From AC-32 sp046726435 (GTDB lineage Bacteria > Actinomycetota > Thermoleophilia > Gaiellales > Gaiellaceae), in NCBI GenBank assembly GCA_046726435.1, contig JBKPAM010000160.1, positions 1 through 17,650 of the forward strand: a stretch of 17,650 nucleotides of DNA. The letters run 5' to 3'. Positions 6,637-14,228 of the stretch are shown here, one piece after another. The stretch's first letter is position 1. The number at the start of each line of letters is the position of its first letter. The notes beneath the pieces are model-generated. The model saw nothing but the letters and a program-made list of their open reading frames with translations. It was not told the DNA's origin and did not search any database. A program made the position numbers and the translations under genes.

Positions 6637-7905
6637 GTGAGCGCTCTAAGCGACACGAACGGCCGTCCGCGCGTCCTCGTCCTCGGAGGTGGGTTCGCTG
6701 GGATCGGCGCCGCGCAGAAGCTGAAGAAGAGCGACGTCGACGTCGTGCTAGTCGACGGGCACGACTACCACACCTTCCAGCCGCTGCTCTACCAGGTTGC
6801 GACGGGGCTGTTGGAGCAGCCCGCGGTCGGCCACCCGATTCGCGATCTCTTCCACAAGCAGGACAACATCCGGATCCGCCAGGACCGCGTGGCGGGGATC
6901 GACCTGGAGAAGAAAGAGGTGCGCTTCGCGGAGCTGGAGCCGCTGAGCTACGACTACCTCGTGCTCGCTCTCGGCGCGGAGGTCAACTTCTTCGGCGTCG
7001 AGGGGGCGGCCGAGCACGCGTTCCCGCTCTACACCCTTGCCGACGCAGTACGCCTCAAAGACCACGTTCTCAAGACCTGGGAGGCGGCCGACCGCAACCC
7101 GAAGCTCGCGGAGGACGGCGCCCTGAACATGGTCGTGGTCGGCGGCGGGCCCACCGGCGTCGAGACCGCGGGCGCAATGGCCGAGCTCTACAACGGCGTC
7201 TTCCGCAAGGACTACCCCGACGTGTCCCCGGAGCAGGCGCGGATCCTGCTCGTCGAGGCCTCACCGGAGATCTTCGCCATGTTCAAGCCGGACATCCGGG
7301 CCTACACCGGGAAGGCCCTCGCCGAGCGCGGCGTCGACGTGCAGACGGGCGAGGTGGTCGCGTCCGTCTCCCCGACACGGGTCACGCTGAAGTCGGGAAC
7401 CGTCCTCCCCGCCCACACGCTCGTCTGGGGGGCGGGTCTGCAGGGAAACGAGCTCGTCCGCTCGCTCGGCTTCGAGCTCGAGCGCGGCAATCGGATCGCC
7501 GTGGACGAAGAGCTGCGGATCGCGTCGCACCCCGAGGTGTACGCGGTCGGCGACATCGCGGCGATCACCGACGCGAAGACGGAGCAGGTCCTCCCCCAGC
7601 TCGGCTCCGTCGCGCTGCAGTCGGGCGAGCACGCCGGCGAGACGATCGCGCGGCGGGTCGCGAGCAAGGAGACGAAGCCTTTCAAGTACCGCGACAAGGG
7701 CACGATGGCGACGATCGGGCGCGGCGCCGCCGTGGTGCAGATGCTCGGCGGCCGGACGATGAAGGGAAAGGCCGCCCAGGCGGCCTGGGGAACCGTGCAC
7801 CTGGCGTTACTGCCGACAAACGAGGACCGCGCCAAGGCGGTCGTCGACTGGGCAGGCGCCGGGCTCACGCATCAACGCTCGGGCCGAATCCGGGTCGAGA
7901 CATAG
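6637..7905 (+). CDS. ndh: Type II NADH:quinone oxidoreductase (NDH-2)
   Basis: This single-subunit FAD enzyme passes electrons from NADH to membrane quinones without pumping protons. It has 422 residues. The FAD-binding GGGFAG starts at G17. The active-site and quinone region HDYHTFQPLLYQVATGLL follows at about 45-62. The NADH-binding VVGGGPTGVETAG has its first glycine at 169, and the second FAD motif VYAVGDIA includes G305 and D306. The C-terminal part (WGTVHLALLPTNEDRAKAVV) is the membrane-facing region typical of NDH-2; there is no separate transmembrane helix. GTG 6637 is chosen because homology begins within a few residues; no Shine-Dalgarno sequence precedes it. It is the first gene of a three-gene run, with zwf 18 bases downstream. 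The call is firm at family level. Confidence 0.93.
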   Translation: MSALSDTNGRPRVLVLGGGFAGIGAAQKLKKSDVDVVLVDGHDYHTFQPLLYQVATGLLEQPAVGHPIRDLFHKQDNIRIRQDRVAGIDLEKKEVRFAELEPLSYDYLVLALGAEVNFFGVEGAAEHAFPLYTLADAVRLKDHVLKTWEAADRNPKLAEDGALNMVVVGGGPTGVETAGAMAELYNGVFRKDYPDVSPEQARILLVEASPEIFAMFKPDIRAYTGKALAERGVDVQTGEVVASVSPTRVTLKSGTVLPAHTLVWGAGLQGNELVRSLGFELERGNRIAVDEELRIASHPEVYAVGDIAAITDAKTEQVLPQLGSVALQSGEHAGETIARRVASKETKPFKYRDKGTMATIGRGAAVVQMLGGRTMKGKAAQAAWGTVHLALLPTNEDRAKAVVDWAGAGLTHQRSGRIRVET

Positions 7906-7923
7906 GGCGAGGAAGGAGCAGGG

Positions 7924-9354
7924 ATGGCGACTGCAGCACCCGAGATCGAGCGCGGCGCGACGGTAGCCGAGAGCCGGCCGACGGACGTCCTCGTCGTGTT
8001 CGGCATCACCGGGGATCTCGCGAAGGTGATGACCTTCCGCTCCCTCTACCGGCTCGAGCGGCGCGGGCTGCTCGACTGCCCGATTGTCGGCGTGGCGGTG
8101 GACGACTGGACCGTCGACCAGCTGAAGGAGCGCGCCCGCACCTCGATCGAGGAGACCGGCGAGCAGCTCGACCCGGCGCTGTTCGACCGCTTCGCGAACC
8201 GGCTCTCCTACGTCGAGGGCGACTTCGGCGACGCCGCGACGTACGAGCGGGTCGCGAAGGCCATCGACGGCTCACAGCAGCCGGTCTTCTACCTCGAGAT
8301 CCCGCCGTTCCTCTTCGGGCGTGTCGTCAAGGGCCTACACGACGCGGGCCTGACGGCGAACGCCCGCGTCGTCGTCGAGAAGCCCTTCGGCCACGACCGC
8401 GCCTCCGCGACCGAGCTGGCCGACGAGCTGCACCAGTACATCGACGAGTCGCAGCTTTTCCGCATCGACCACTACCTCGGAAAGATGGGGCTCGAGGAGA
8501 TCCTCTACCTCCGCTTCGCGAACTCGATGCTCGAGCCCATCTGGACTCGCAACCACCTCGAGTCCGTCCAGATCACGATGGCGGAGGACTTCGGGGTCGA
8601 GGACCGCGGCCACTTCTACGACCCCGTCGGCGCGCTGCGTGACGTGGTGGTCAATCACCTCATGCAAGTCGTGGCGGCGGCCGCCATGGAAATCCCTTCC
8701 CGGCGAGAGCCCGACGCGATCAAGGACGCGGAGGTCGCGCTCTTCCGTGCCGTCCAAACGGCCGACCCGGCCCACTACGTGCGCGGCCAGTACGACGGGT
8801 ACCTCGACATCGACGGCGTTGCCGCGGACTCGACGACCGAGACGTATGCGGCGCTCCGCCTGGAGATCGAGAACTGGCGCTGGGCCGGGGTCCCCTTCTT
8901 CATCCGGACGGGCAAGCGCCTCTCCGCGACGGAGACGGAGCTCCGACTCGTCTTCAAGCACCCGCCCAAGCTCGGCTTCCACCTGCGAGCACGTCATCCC
9001 GAGCCGAACCAGCTCGTGGTCAGACTCGATCCCTCGACCGGGATCAGGCTCGTGGTCGACGCCCATCGAGGCGACGTCGCCGGGGCCTCCGCGATCTCCC
9101 TCGACATGGAGTTCGCCGAGGAAGGCGGCGAAGGGCCCACGCCCTACGAGGTGCTTCTCCACGCGGCGATGGTCGGGGACAGCACACGCTTCACCCGCCA
9201 GGACGGCGTCGAGGAGCAGTGGCGGATCATGCAGCCCTTGCTGGACAATCCGCCTCCGGTACACACATATGCCCCCGGGTCATGGGGCCCGGAGGCAGCC
9301 GACGAGCTGGTCGCCGGCCACGGCCGCTGGCACGAGCCCTGGATCTCCACGTAA
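7924..9354 (+). CDS. zwf: Glucose-6-phosphate dehydrogenase
   Basis: The enzyme oxidises glucose 6-phosphate to 6-phosphogluconolactone, entering the oxidative pentose phosphate pathway. It has 476 residues; GGAAGGAG at 7911-7918 fixes ATG 7924. The nucleotide-binding motif GITGDLA starts at G27. The EKPFGHD motif contains K153. The substrate motif RIDHYLGK covers 180-187 with H183, and the probable catalytic base is H230 in GHFYDPVGALRD. After YLGK the usual 'E..VQN' is replaced by MGLEEI, and the first motif is followed by KVMTFRSLYRL, so it belongs to a divergent subgroup. No opcA (the actinobacterial G6PDH assembly factor) or gnd is in view. It sits between NDH-2 and GH15 on one strand with gaps of 18 and 12 bases. 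Confidence 0.93.
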   Translation: MATAAPEIERGATVAESRPTDVLVVFGITGDLAKVMTFRSLYRLERRGLLDCPIVGVAVDDWTVDQLKERARTSIEETGEQLDPALFDRFANRLSYVEGDFGDAATYERVAKAIDGSQQPVFYLEIPPFLFGRVVKGLHDAGLTANARVVVEKPFGHDRASATELADELHQYIDESQLFRIDHYLGKMGLEEILYLRFANSMLEPIWTRNHLESVQITMAEDFGVEDRGHFYDPVGALRDVVVNHLMQVVAAAAMEIPSRREPDAIKDAEVALFRAVQTADPAHYVRGQYDGYLDIDGVAADSTTETYAALRLEIENWRWAGVPFFIRTGKRLSATETELRLVFKHPPKLGFHLRARHPEPNQLVVRLDPSTGIRLVVDAHRGDVAGASAISLDMEFAEEGGEGPTPYEVLLHAAMVGDSTRFTRQDGVEEQWRIMQPLLDNPPPVHTYAPGSWGPEAADELVAGHGRWHEPWIST

Positions 9355-9366
9355 GGGAGGAGCCCG

Positions 9367-11262
9367 ATGACCACGGTCGCCAAGGACGAGGCCAAGACCC
9401 AGCCGCAGAGCGCGGCGGCGCCGTCGCCGTTCCCGCCGATCGCCGATTACGCGTTCCTTTCCAACTGCCACACAGGCGCGCTCGTCGCGCCCGACGGAGC
9501 GATCGACTGGCTGTGCATCCCGAGCTTCGACTCGCCGAGCGTCTTCGGCAGCCTGCTCGACCGTGAAGCCGGCTTCTTCCGCCTCGGCCCGTTCGGGATC
9601 TCCCACCCGACAGCTCGAGCCTACGTGCCGGGGACGAACGTGCTGGTGACGACGTGGAAGACGCCCTCGGGCTGGCTGCTGGTCCGCGACGCGCTGACGA
9701 TGGGGCCCTGGGACCACGAGGACACGATCACGCCACATACCCGACCGCCGGCGGATGACGACGCCGACCACATGCTCGTCCGGATGGTGGAGTGCCTGGA
9801 CGGCAACGTCGAGCTGGAGCTGATCTGCGAGCCGGCGTTCGACTACGGCAGCACCCCGGCGGAGTGGACGGCGGTGGACGGCGGGCGAAACGTCGCGGAC
9901 GCCGGCGGCGCGGGGCAACGGTTCCGCCTGCAGACGGACCTCGCGCTGGGGATCGAGGGAGACCGCGTCCGCGCCCGGCACATGCTCAAACAGGGCGAGC
10001 GGGCCTTCTGCGCCCTCTCGTGGTCCGAGGGGCTCGCGACGCCGCAGAACGTGGACGAGGCGCGCTCGAGGATCAAGGCCACCACGCGCTTCTGGCGCGA
10101 CTGGCTCGACGGCGCGCGGATCCCCGATCACGCGCTGCGCGACCCGATCCAGCGCTCGGCGCTCACGATCAAGGGCTTGACGTACATGCCGACCGGGGCA
10201 ACGGTGGCGGCGCTCACGACCTCCCTGCCGGAGACCCCCGGCGGCGAGCGCAACTGGGACTACCGCTACACGTGGATCCGCGACACGACGTTCACCCTGC
10301 AGGCGCTGCACTTCCTCAACCTGAACTGGGAGGCCGACGAGTTCATTCAGTTCGTCGCCGACCTCGAGCCGACCGAGGACGGGTCGCTCCAGATCATGTA
10401 CGCGATCGACGGACACCGGGACCTGACCGAGACGACGCGCGACAACCTGACGGGCTACGCGGGGGCAAAGCCTGTGCGGATCGGCAACGGCGCCTGGAAC
10501 CAGCGCCAGAACGACGTCTTCGGCGCGGTACTCGACTCGATCTTCCTGCACACCGTGCACAGCAAGCGCCTACCGCGGCGGCTGTGGCCGATCGTCCAGT
10601 CGCAGGCCGACTGCGCCACCGACATCTGGCGCCAGCCGGACCAGGGCATCTGGGAGGCGCGCGGGAAGCCGCAGCACTACGTCTCGTCGAAGCTGATGTG
10701 CTGGGTCGCGCTCGACCGGGCGGCCAAGCTCGCGGAGATCCGCGGCGACCCGGACCTGCAGGCGGGCTGGCGGGCGACGGCGGACGAGATCCGCGCGGAC
10801 ATCCTGGAGCACGGCGTCCGCGAGGGCGTCTTGCGCCAGCACTACGAGACGGACGCGCTCGACGCCTCCACACTGCTCGCCGCGATCTTCGGCTTCCTGC
10901 CGGGTAACGACGAGGTCCTGCACAAGTCGGTCGAGGCGATCGCGAGCGACCTGACCGAGGACGGCTTCGTCCTGCGCTACCGCACCGGCGAGACGGACGA
11001 CGGCCTCTCGGGCAAGGAGGGCACGTTCCTGATCTGCTCCTTCTGGCTCGTGTCCGCCCTCGGAGCGATCGGCGAGCTCCAGCGGGCCCGAGACCTGATG
11101 GAACGGCTGCTGCGGATCTCCTCGCAGCTCGGCCTCTACGCGGAGGAGTTCGACGCGCCGACCGGGCGGCACCTCGGGAACTTCCCGCAGGCGTTCTCGC
11201 ACCTGGCGCTGATCGAGGCGGCAGCCCGGCTCATCGTCCCCGAGATGCTGGAGGAGTACTAG
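9367..11262 (+). CDS. GH15 glycoside hydrolase, trehalase or glucoamylase type
   Basis: This 631-residue protein has GGGAGGAG at 9355-9362, four bases before ATG. It opens with IADYAFLSNCHTGALVAPDGAIDWLCIPSFDS, the start of the bacterial GH15 trehalase/glucoamylase-like group, with a beta-sandwich N-terminal domain up to about residue 235. The (alpha/alpha)6 barrel then carries RNWDYRYTWIRD (D306) at the substrate pocket. The presumed catalytic acid is E430 in IWEARG and the presumed base E551 in GKEGTFLICSFW. Family knowledge: mycobacterial trehalase belongs to this group, while others are glucodextranases or glucoamylases, so the substrate cannot be fixed from sequence. There is no signal peptide, so it acts on a cytoplasmic substrate, which favours trehalose or a short glucan. 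It is the last gene of the operon; its stop overlaps the convergent cupin gene in CTAG (11259-11262). Confidence 0.9.
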   Translation: MTTVAKDEAKTQPQSAAAPSPFPPIADYAFLSNCHTGALVAPDGAIDWLCIPSFDSPSVFGSLLDREAGFFRLGPFGISHPTARAYVPGTNVLVTTWKTPSGWLLVRDALTMGPWDHEDTITPHTRPPADDDADHMLVRMVECLDGNVELELICEPAFDYGSTPAEWTAVDGGRNVADAGGAGQRFRLQTDLALGIEGDRVRARHMLKQGERAFCALSWSEGLATPQNVDEARSRIKATTRFWRDWLDGARIPDHALRDPIQRSALTIKGLTYMPTGATVAALTTSLPETPGGERNWDYRYTWIRDTTFTLQALHFLNLNWEADEFIQFVADLEPTEDGSLQIMYAIDGHRDLTETTRDNLTGYAGAKPVRIGNGAWNQRQNDVFGAVLDSIFLHTVHSKRLPRRLWPIVQSQADCATDIWRQPDQGIWEARGKPQHYVSSKLMCWVALDRAAKLAEIRGDPDLQAGWRATADEIRADILEHGVREGVLRQHYETDALDASTLLAAIFGFLPGNDEVLHKSVEAIASDLTEDGFVLRYRTGETDDGLSGKEGTFLICSFWLVSALGAIGELQRARDLMERLLRISSQLGLYAEEFDAPTGRHLGNFPQAFSHLALIEAAARLIVPEMLEEY

Positions 11263-11618
11263 CCGGCCTTCAGCTCGACCATGATCACGCACAGCTCGGC
11301 CCCGCCGACGTTCTCGAGCGAGTGCGGTGGGATCGGGTCAGACCAGATCGTGGCCGTGGGCTCGGGCGGGCCGCCCGATTCCCGGGTGTCGAGCGCCACC
11401 TCCCCGTCGCCGTCGCGGCGGATGAAGTCCGACGTGCTCACTACGTACTGCACGTTCGGCCAGCAATGCGTGTGAATCGCGGTCGACTCTCCCGCCGGGA
11501 TGAGGGTGCGCAGGACCCTTACGCGTTCGTTCTCGAGGAGGAGCTCGTGGTGGTCAGGCGCCGCGACGAGCGCGTCGAGCTCAGCCGGCCAGCCCCACGG
11601 TTCGGAGGCGGCCGGCAC
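11259..11618 (-). CDS. Small cupin-fold protein
   Basis: This protein has 119 residues. The GTG at 11618-11616 shares one base with the TAG of the upstream cyclase gene (TAGTG), and no separate ribosome site is present, so it is probably translated by coupling. The single beta-barrel pattern is visible: the first cupin motif around PAGESTAIHTHCWPNVQYVV (residues 41-60, with H49, H51 and E44 as likely metal ligands) and the second around PIPPHSLENVGG (H99). Such cupins bind Fe, Mn or Ni and include small dioxygenases, isomerases and sensors; nothing here selects one. Pairing with a cyclase suggests a shared catabolic step. It ends in TAG inside the CTAG shared with the convergent GH15 gene. 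Confidence 0.8.
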   Translation of the reverse strand: MPAASEPWGWPAELDALVAAPDHHELLLENERVRVLRTLIPAGESTAIHTHCWPNVQYVVSTSDFIRRDGDGEVALDTRESGGPPEPTATIWSDPIPPHSLENVGGAELCVIMVELKAG

Positions 11619-12538
11619 TAGAGGATCGCGAGCGGGTTGATCGGCGACCCGGTGCCGCCCGTGATGCGGAGCGGCGACGCGACGAAGAGGAACTCCCACC
11701 GCCCGATGCGCTCGCACGCCGCGCTCAGGTCCTCGAGCTGGAGGTAGTCGAGCAGGTGCACGCCCATGGCGTTGAGAGCCAGGACATGGATCGGGAAGTC
11801 GACGCCTTCCGTGCTGCTCGGGGCTGTGTCGCTGTTTCCGTCGCTGCCCAGGACGGAGACCCCGCGCTCCGCGACGAATGTCATCGCGGTCGGGTGGAGC
11901 CCCGCCTTCAGCTCGGCAGTAGGCCACGGGCCGGCCTCGCGCAGACGCCCGACGAGGCCGGTTCGCACGAGCAGGATGTCGCCGCTCCGGACGGTCACGC
12001 CATGCTCCCGCTCGGCGCCCTCGAGATCGTCCCGGAAAACGTGGTCGCCCGGCTCGAGCCACGGCGCGCCGCGAAGGCGGGGGATGTCGAGCAGGACGCC
12101 CCTCCCCACCAGGCCGGTCTCGAGCACGTCGATCGCGTCGGCCCGGGCGCCCTCGGCGGTCACGGACTGAGCCGGCACGCCGTTGTAGAGCGATCCGCCG
12201 TACTCGACGTGGCAGAGCGCGTCGATGTGCGTGTGCCCGTCGTGGTGGTAGTCGGCGCCGACGTAGTCCTTCGCGAAGCTGAGCTCGTCCGCCTCGGGGG
12301 CGGGATCCGCACCGCTGGTCATGTAGTAGTCGGCAGGCTCGGGGTTGTCCGGCCCGGCACGCCTGTTCATCGGCAGGCTCATGGTCACGCACGTGCCCTC
12401 GCGAACGAGTTGCACCGCGGCCACGAGTTGCTCGGAGCCGAGCAGGTTCAGCGCACCGCGCTCGTCGTCCTCGCCCCACCGGCCCCACGTGCTCACCGTC
12501 TCGAAGAGCTCCTGGAACTCGCCGGCCGTCACCTGCAC
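11618..12538 (-). CDS. Cyclase family metal-dependent hydrolase (kynurenine formamidase-like)
   Basis: This 306-residue protein belongs to the cyclase family (PF04199), Zn- or Mn-dependent hydrolases that open or form amide and ester bonds in cyclic compounds. The metal-binding motif reads HDGHTHIDALCH at residues 99-110. H102, H104, D106 and H110 correspond to the ligands of the shorter H-x-G-T-H-x-D-x-P-x-H pattern. The following YGGSLYNG and GRGVLLDIPRLRG stretches mark the longer subgroup of the family. The substrate is unknown; neither a tryptophan catabolism gene nor an isatin pathway gene is adjacent. GTG 12538 is chosen because TAGGCT ends six bases upstream, which would make a leaderless transcript; a second in-frame GTG two codons later is an alternative. 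It leads the two-gene unit with the cupin and diverges from the GMC gene across 109 bases. Confidence 0.85.
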   Translation of the reverse strand: MQVTAGEFQELFETVSTWGRWGEDDERGALNLLGSEQLVAAVQLVREGTCVTMSLPMNRRAGPDNPEPADYYMTSGADPAPEADELSFAKDYVGADYHHDGHTHIDALCHVEYGGSLYNGVPAQSVTAEGARADAIDVLETGLVGRGVLLDIPRLRGAPWLEPGDHVFRDDLEGAEREHGVTVRSGDILLVRTGLVGRLREAGPWPTAELKAGLHPTAMTFVAERGVSVLGSDGNSDTAPSSTEGVDFPIHVLALNAMGVHLLDYLQLEDLSAACERIGRWEFLFVASPLRITGGTGSPINPLAIL

Positions 12539-12544
12539 CGCGTG

Positions 12545-12550
12545 AGCCTA
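12545..12550 (-). promoter_or_regulatory. Candidate -10 box TAGGCT, leaderless promoter of the cyclase-cupin unit
   Basis: On the minus strand TAGGCT is followed by six bases (CACGCG) and then GTG 12538. This is the spacing expected when transcription starts at the first base of the start codon. No Shine-Dalgarno sequence is present, which fits. Confidence 0.5.
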
Positions 12551-12551
12551 C

Positions 12552-12567
12552 CCTGCGCTCGCGCAGG
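12552..12567. promoter_or_regulatory. Perfect 7-bp inverted repeat adjoining the cyclase -10 box
   Basis: CCTGCGC-TC-GCGCAGG lies one base upstream of the -10 box (minus strand), in the spacer between -35 and -10. Occupancy would block polymerase. Outer bases add a broken AGCCT...AGGCT symmetry. Strong GC palindromes occur by chance in GC-rich DNA, so this is a candidate only. Confidence 0.35.
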
Positions 12568-12570
12568 CTT

Positions 12571-12588
12571 CATCCCGTCGGGACGATG
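12571..12588. promoter_or_regulatory. Imperfect dyad CATCCCG-T-CGGGA-CG-ATG between cyclase and GMC genes
   Basis: The inner arms TCCCG and CGGGA are exact. The outer CAT/ATG also pair if the CG at 12584-12585 is skipped. It sits about 28 bases upstream of the cyclase -10 box and 60 bases before the GMC start, so it could serve either gene. Confidence 0.25.
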
Positions 12589-12647
12589 TCTCGCCGAACG
12601 CCCGCTGCGAACGTCGAGGAGTCGAGCCACGACCGGGAGGCTTCGCA

Positions 12648-14228
12648 GTGGACGCATACGACGTGATCATCATCGGGACCGGCGCGGGCGGCGGCACCAT
12701 GGCGCGCCATCTGGCTCCCTCGGGCAAGAAGATCCTCCTGCTCGAGCGCGGCGACTGGCTGCCGCGCGAGCCCCAGAACTGGCTCGCGCAGGACGTGTTC
12801 GTCGACAACCGTTACGTCTCGGAGGACACCTGGTACGACGCCGAGGGGAAGCCCTTCCAGCCGCAGATCCACTACTTCGTCGGCGGGGCGACGAAGCTCT
12901 ACGGCGCCGCTCTCTACCGCCTGCGCGTGGAGGACTTCGGGGAGCTCCGCCACCACGACGGGATCTCGCCGGCCTGGCCGATCTCGTACGACGAGCTCGA
13001 GCCCTACTACACCCAGGCCGAGCAGCTGTACCAGGTGCACGGCGCGCGCGGAGAGGACCCGACCGAGCCTCACGCCAGCGCACCCTACCCCTACCCCGCC
13101 GTGTCACACGAGCCGCGGATCCAGCAGCTCTCCGACCAGCTGGCCGCCGCCGGCTACCACCCGTTCCATGCGCCGTGCGGGATCCTGCTCGACGAGCAGA
13201 ACCCGCCCTACAGCACCTGCGTCCGCTGCGCCAACTGCGACGGCTTTCCCTGTCCGCTGCATGCCAAGGCAGACGCCGAGGTGCTGGGTGTACGGCCGGC
13301 GCTCGAGCACGAGAATGTGACGCTGCTGAGGAATTCGAAGGCGGCCAAGCTCGAGACGAACGCGGACGGCACCGCGGTCACGGGCGTGGTCGTCGAGCGG
13401 GACGGCACGACGGAGACGTTCGCGGCAGACCTCGTCGTCGTCGCCTGCGGCGCCGCGAACACCGCGGCCCTCCTGCTGCGGTCGGCGAGCGACAAGCACC
13501 CGAACGGGCTCGCCAACGGCTCCGACCAGGTCGGGCGCAACTTCATGTTCCACGACAGCGTCGCCGTGCTGGCCCTCTCGCGCGAGGAGAACCCGACCGT
13601 GTACCAGAAGACGCTCGGGCTCAACGACTTCTACTTCGGGAGCGACGACTTCGACTACCCGCTCGGGAACATCCAGATGGTCGGCAAGTCGCAGTCACCG
13701 ATGTTCCGCGGCGAAAAGCCGGGCGAGACCAAGCTCGCGCCCGAGTGGACGCTCGAGCGGGTCGCCCGTCACGCGATCGACTTCTGGCTCTCGACCGAGG
13801 ATCTGCCTCGACCGGAGAACCGGGTCAGCGTCGACGGGGACGGCAACCTAAGGATCAGCTACGCGGAGACGAACGCGGAGGCGAAGAAGCAGCTCTACGA
13901 CAAGCTCCGCTCCCTCCTCGGCGGGCTCGACCTGAACCCCGGCCATCTCTTCCACCGCTTCGCGTACATGAAGAACGACATCCCGGTCGCAGGCTGCGCC
14001 CACCAGGCCGGCACTGCTCGGATGGGCGACGACCCCGCGACGTCGGTGCTTAACGCCGACTGTCGCGCGCACGAGCTCGACAACCTCTACGTCGTCGACA
14101 CGAGCGTCTTCCCGAGCATCAGCGCGGTGAACCCGGCCCTGACTGCGATGGCCAACTCGCTCCGGGTCGGCGACCACCTGCTCGAGCGGATGGGGGCGCG
14201 GGCGGAGACCGCGTCGATCTCGGCCTAG
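12648..14228 (+). CDS. GMC-family FAD-dependent oxidoreductase with a cysteine cluster
   Basis: This 526-residue protein starts at GTG 12648, fixed by GGGAGG at 12635-12640. GMC enzymes oxidise alcohols, sugars or sterols with FAD. The dinucleotide motif G10-x-G12-x-G14 (IIGTGAGGGT) and acidic E33 (LLLERG) bind FAD. The catalytic pair is H452 in CAHQAGTARMG and N495 in SAVNPALTAM, inside a well-preserved C-terminal domain. Between them lies C191-x2-C194-x2-C197-x4-C202 followed by PLHAKADAEV. Equivalent cysteine stretches occur in the GMC subgroup containing membrane-linked gluconate and glucose dehydrogenases, some of which carry an Fe-S cluster. There is no signal peptide and no adjacent cytochrome or small subunit, so the electron acceptor is unknown. 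It diverges from the cyclase-cupin unit, which may act on the same compound. Confidence 0.9.
   Translation: MDAYDVIIIGTGAGGGTMARHLAPSGKKILLLERGDWLPREPQNWLAQDVFVDNRYVSEDTWYDAEGKPFQPQIHYFVGGATKLYGAALYRLRVEDFGELRHHDGISPAWPISYDELEPYYTQAEQLYQVHGARGEDPTEPHASAPYPYPAVSHEPRIQQLSDQLAAAGYHPFHAPCGILLDEQNPPYSTCVRCANCDGFPCPLHAKADAEVLGVRPALEHENVTLLRNSKAAKLETNADGTAVTGVVVERDGTTETFAADLVVVACGAANTAALLLRSASDKHPNGLANGSDQVGRNFMFHDSVAVLALSREENPTVYQKTLGLNDFYFGSDDFDYPLGNIQMVGKSQSPMFRGEKPGETKLAPEWTLERVARHAIDFWLSTEDLPRPENRVSVDGDGNLRISYAETNAEAKKQLYDKLRSLLGGLDLNPGHLFHRFAYMKNDIPVAGCAHQAGTARMGDDPATSVLNADCRAHELDNLYVVDTSVFPSISAVNPALTAMANSLRVGDHLLERMGARAETASISA

Noticed and set aside
11756..14053. Plus-strand 765-residue frame spanning the cyclase and GMC genes
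   Set aside because: It runs antisense to one recognised gene and out of frame with another; there is no domain-like content.
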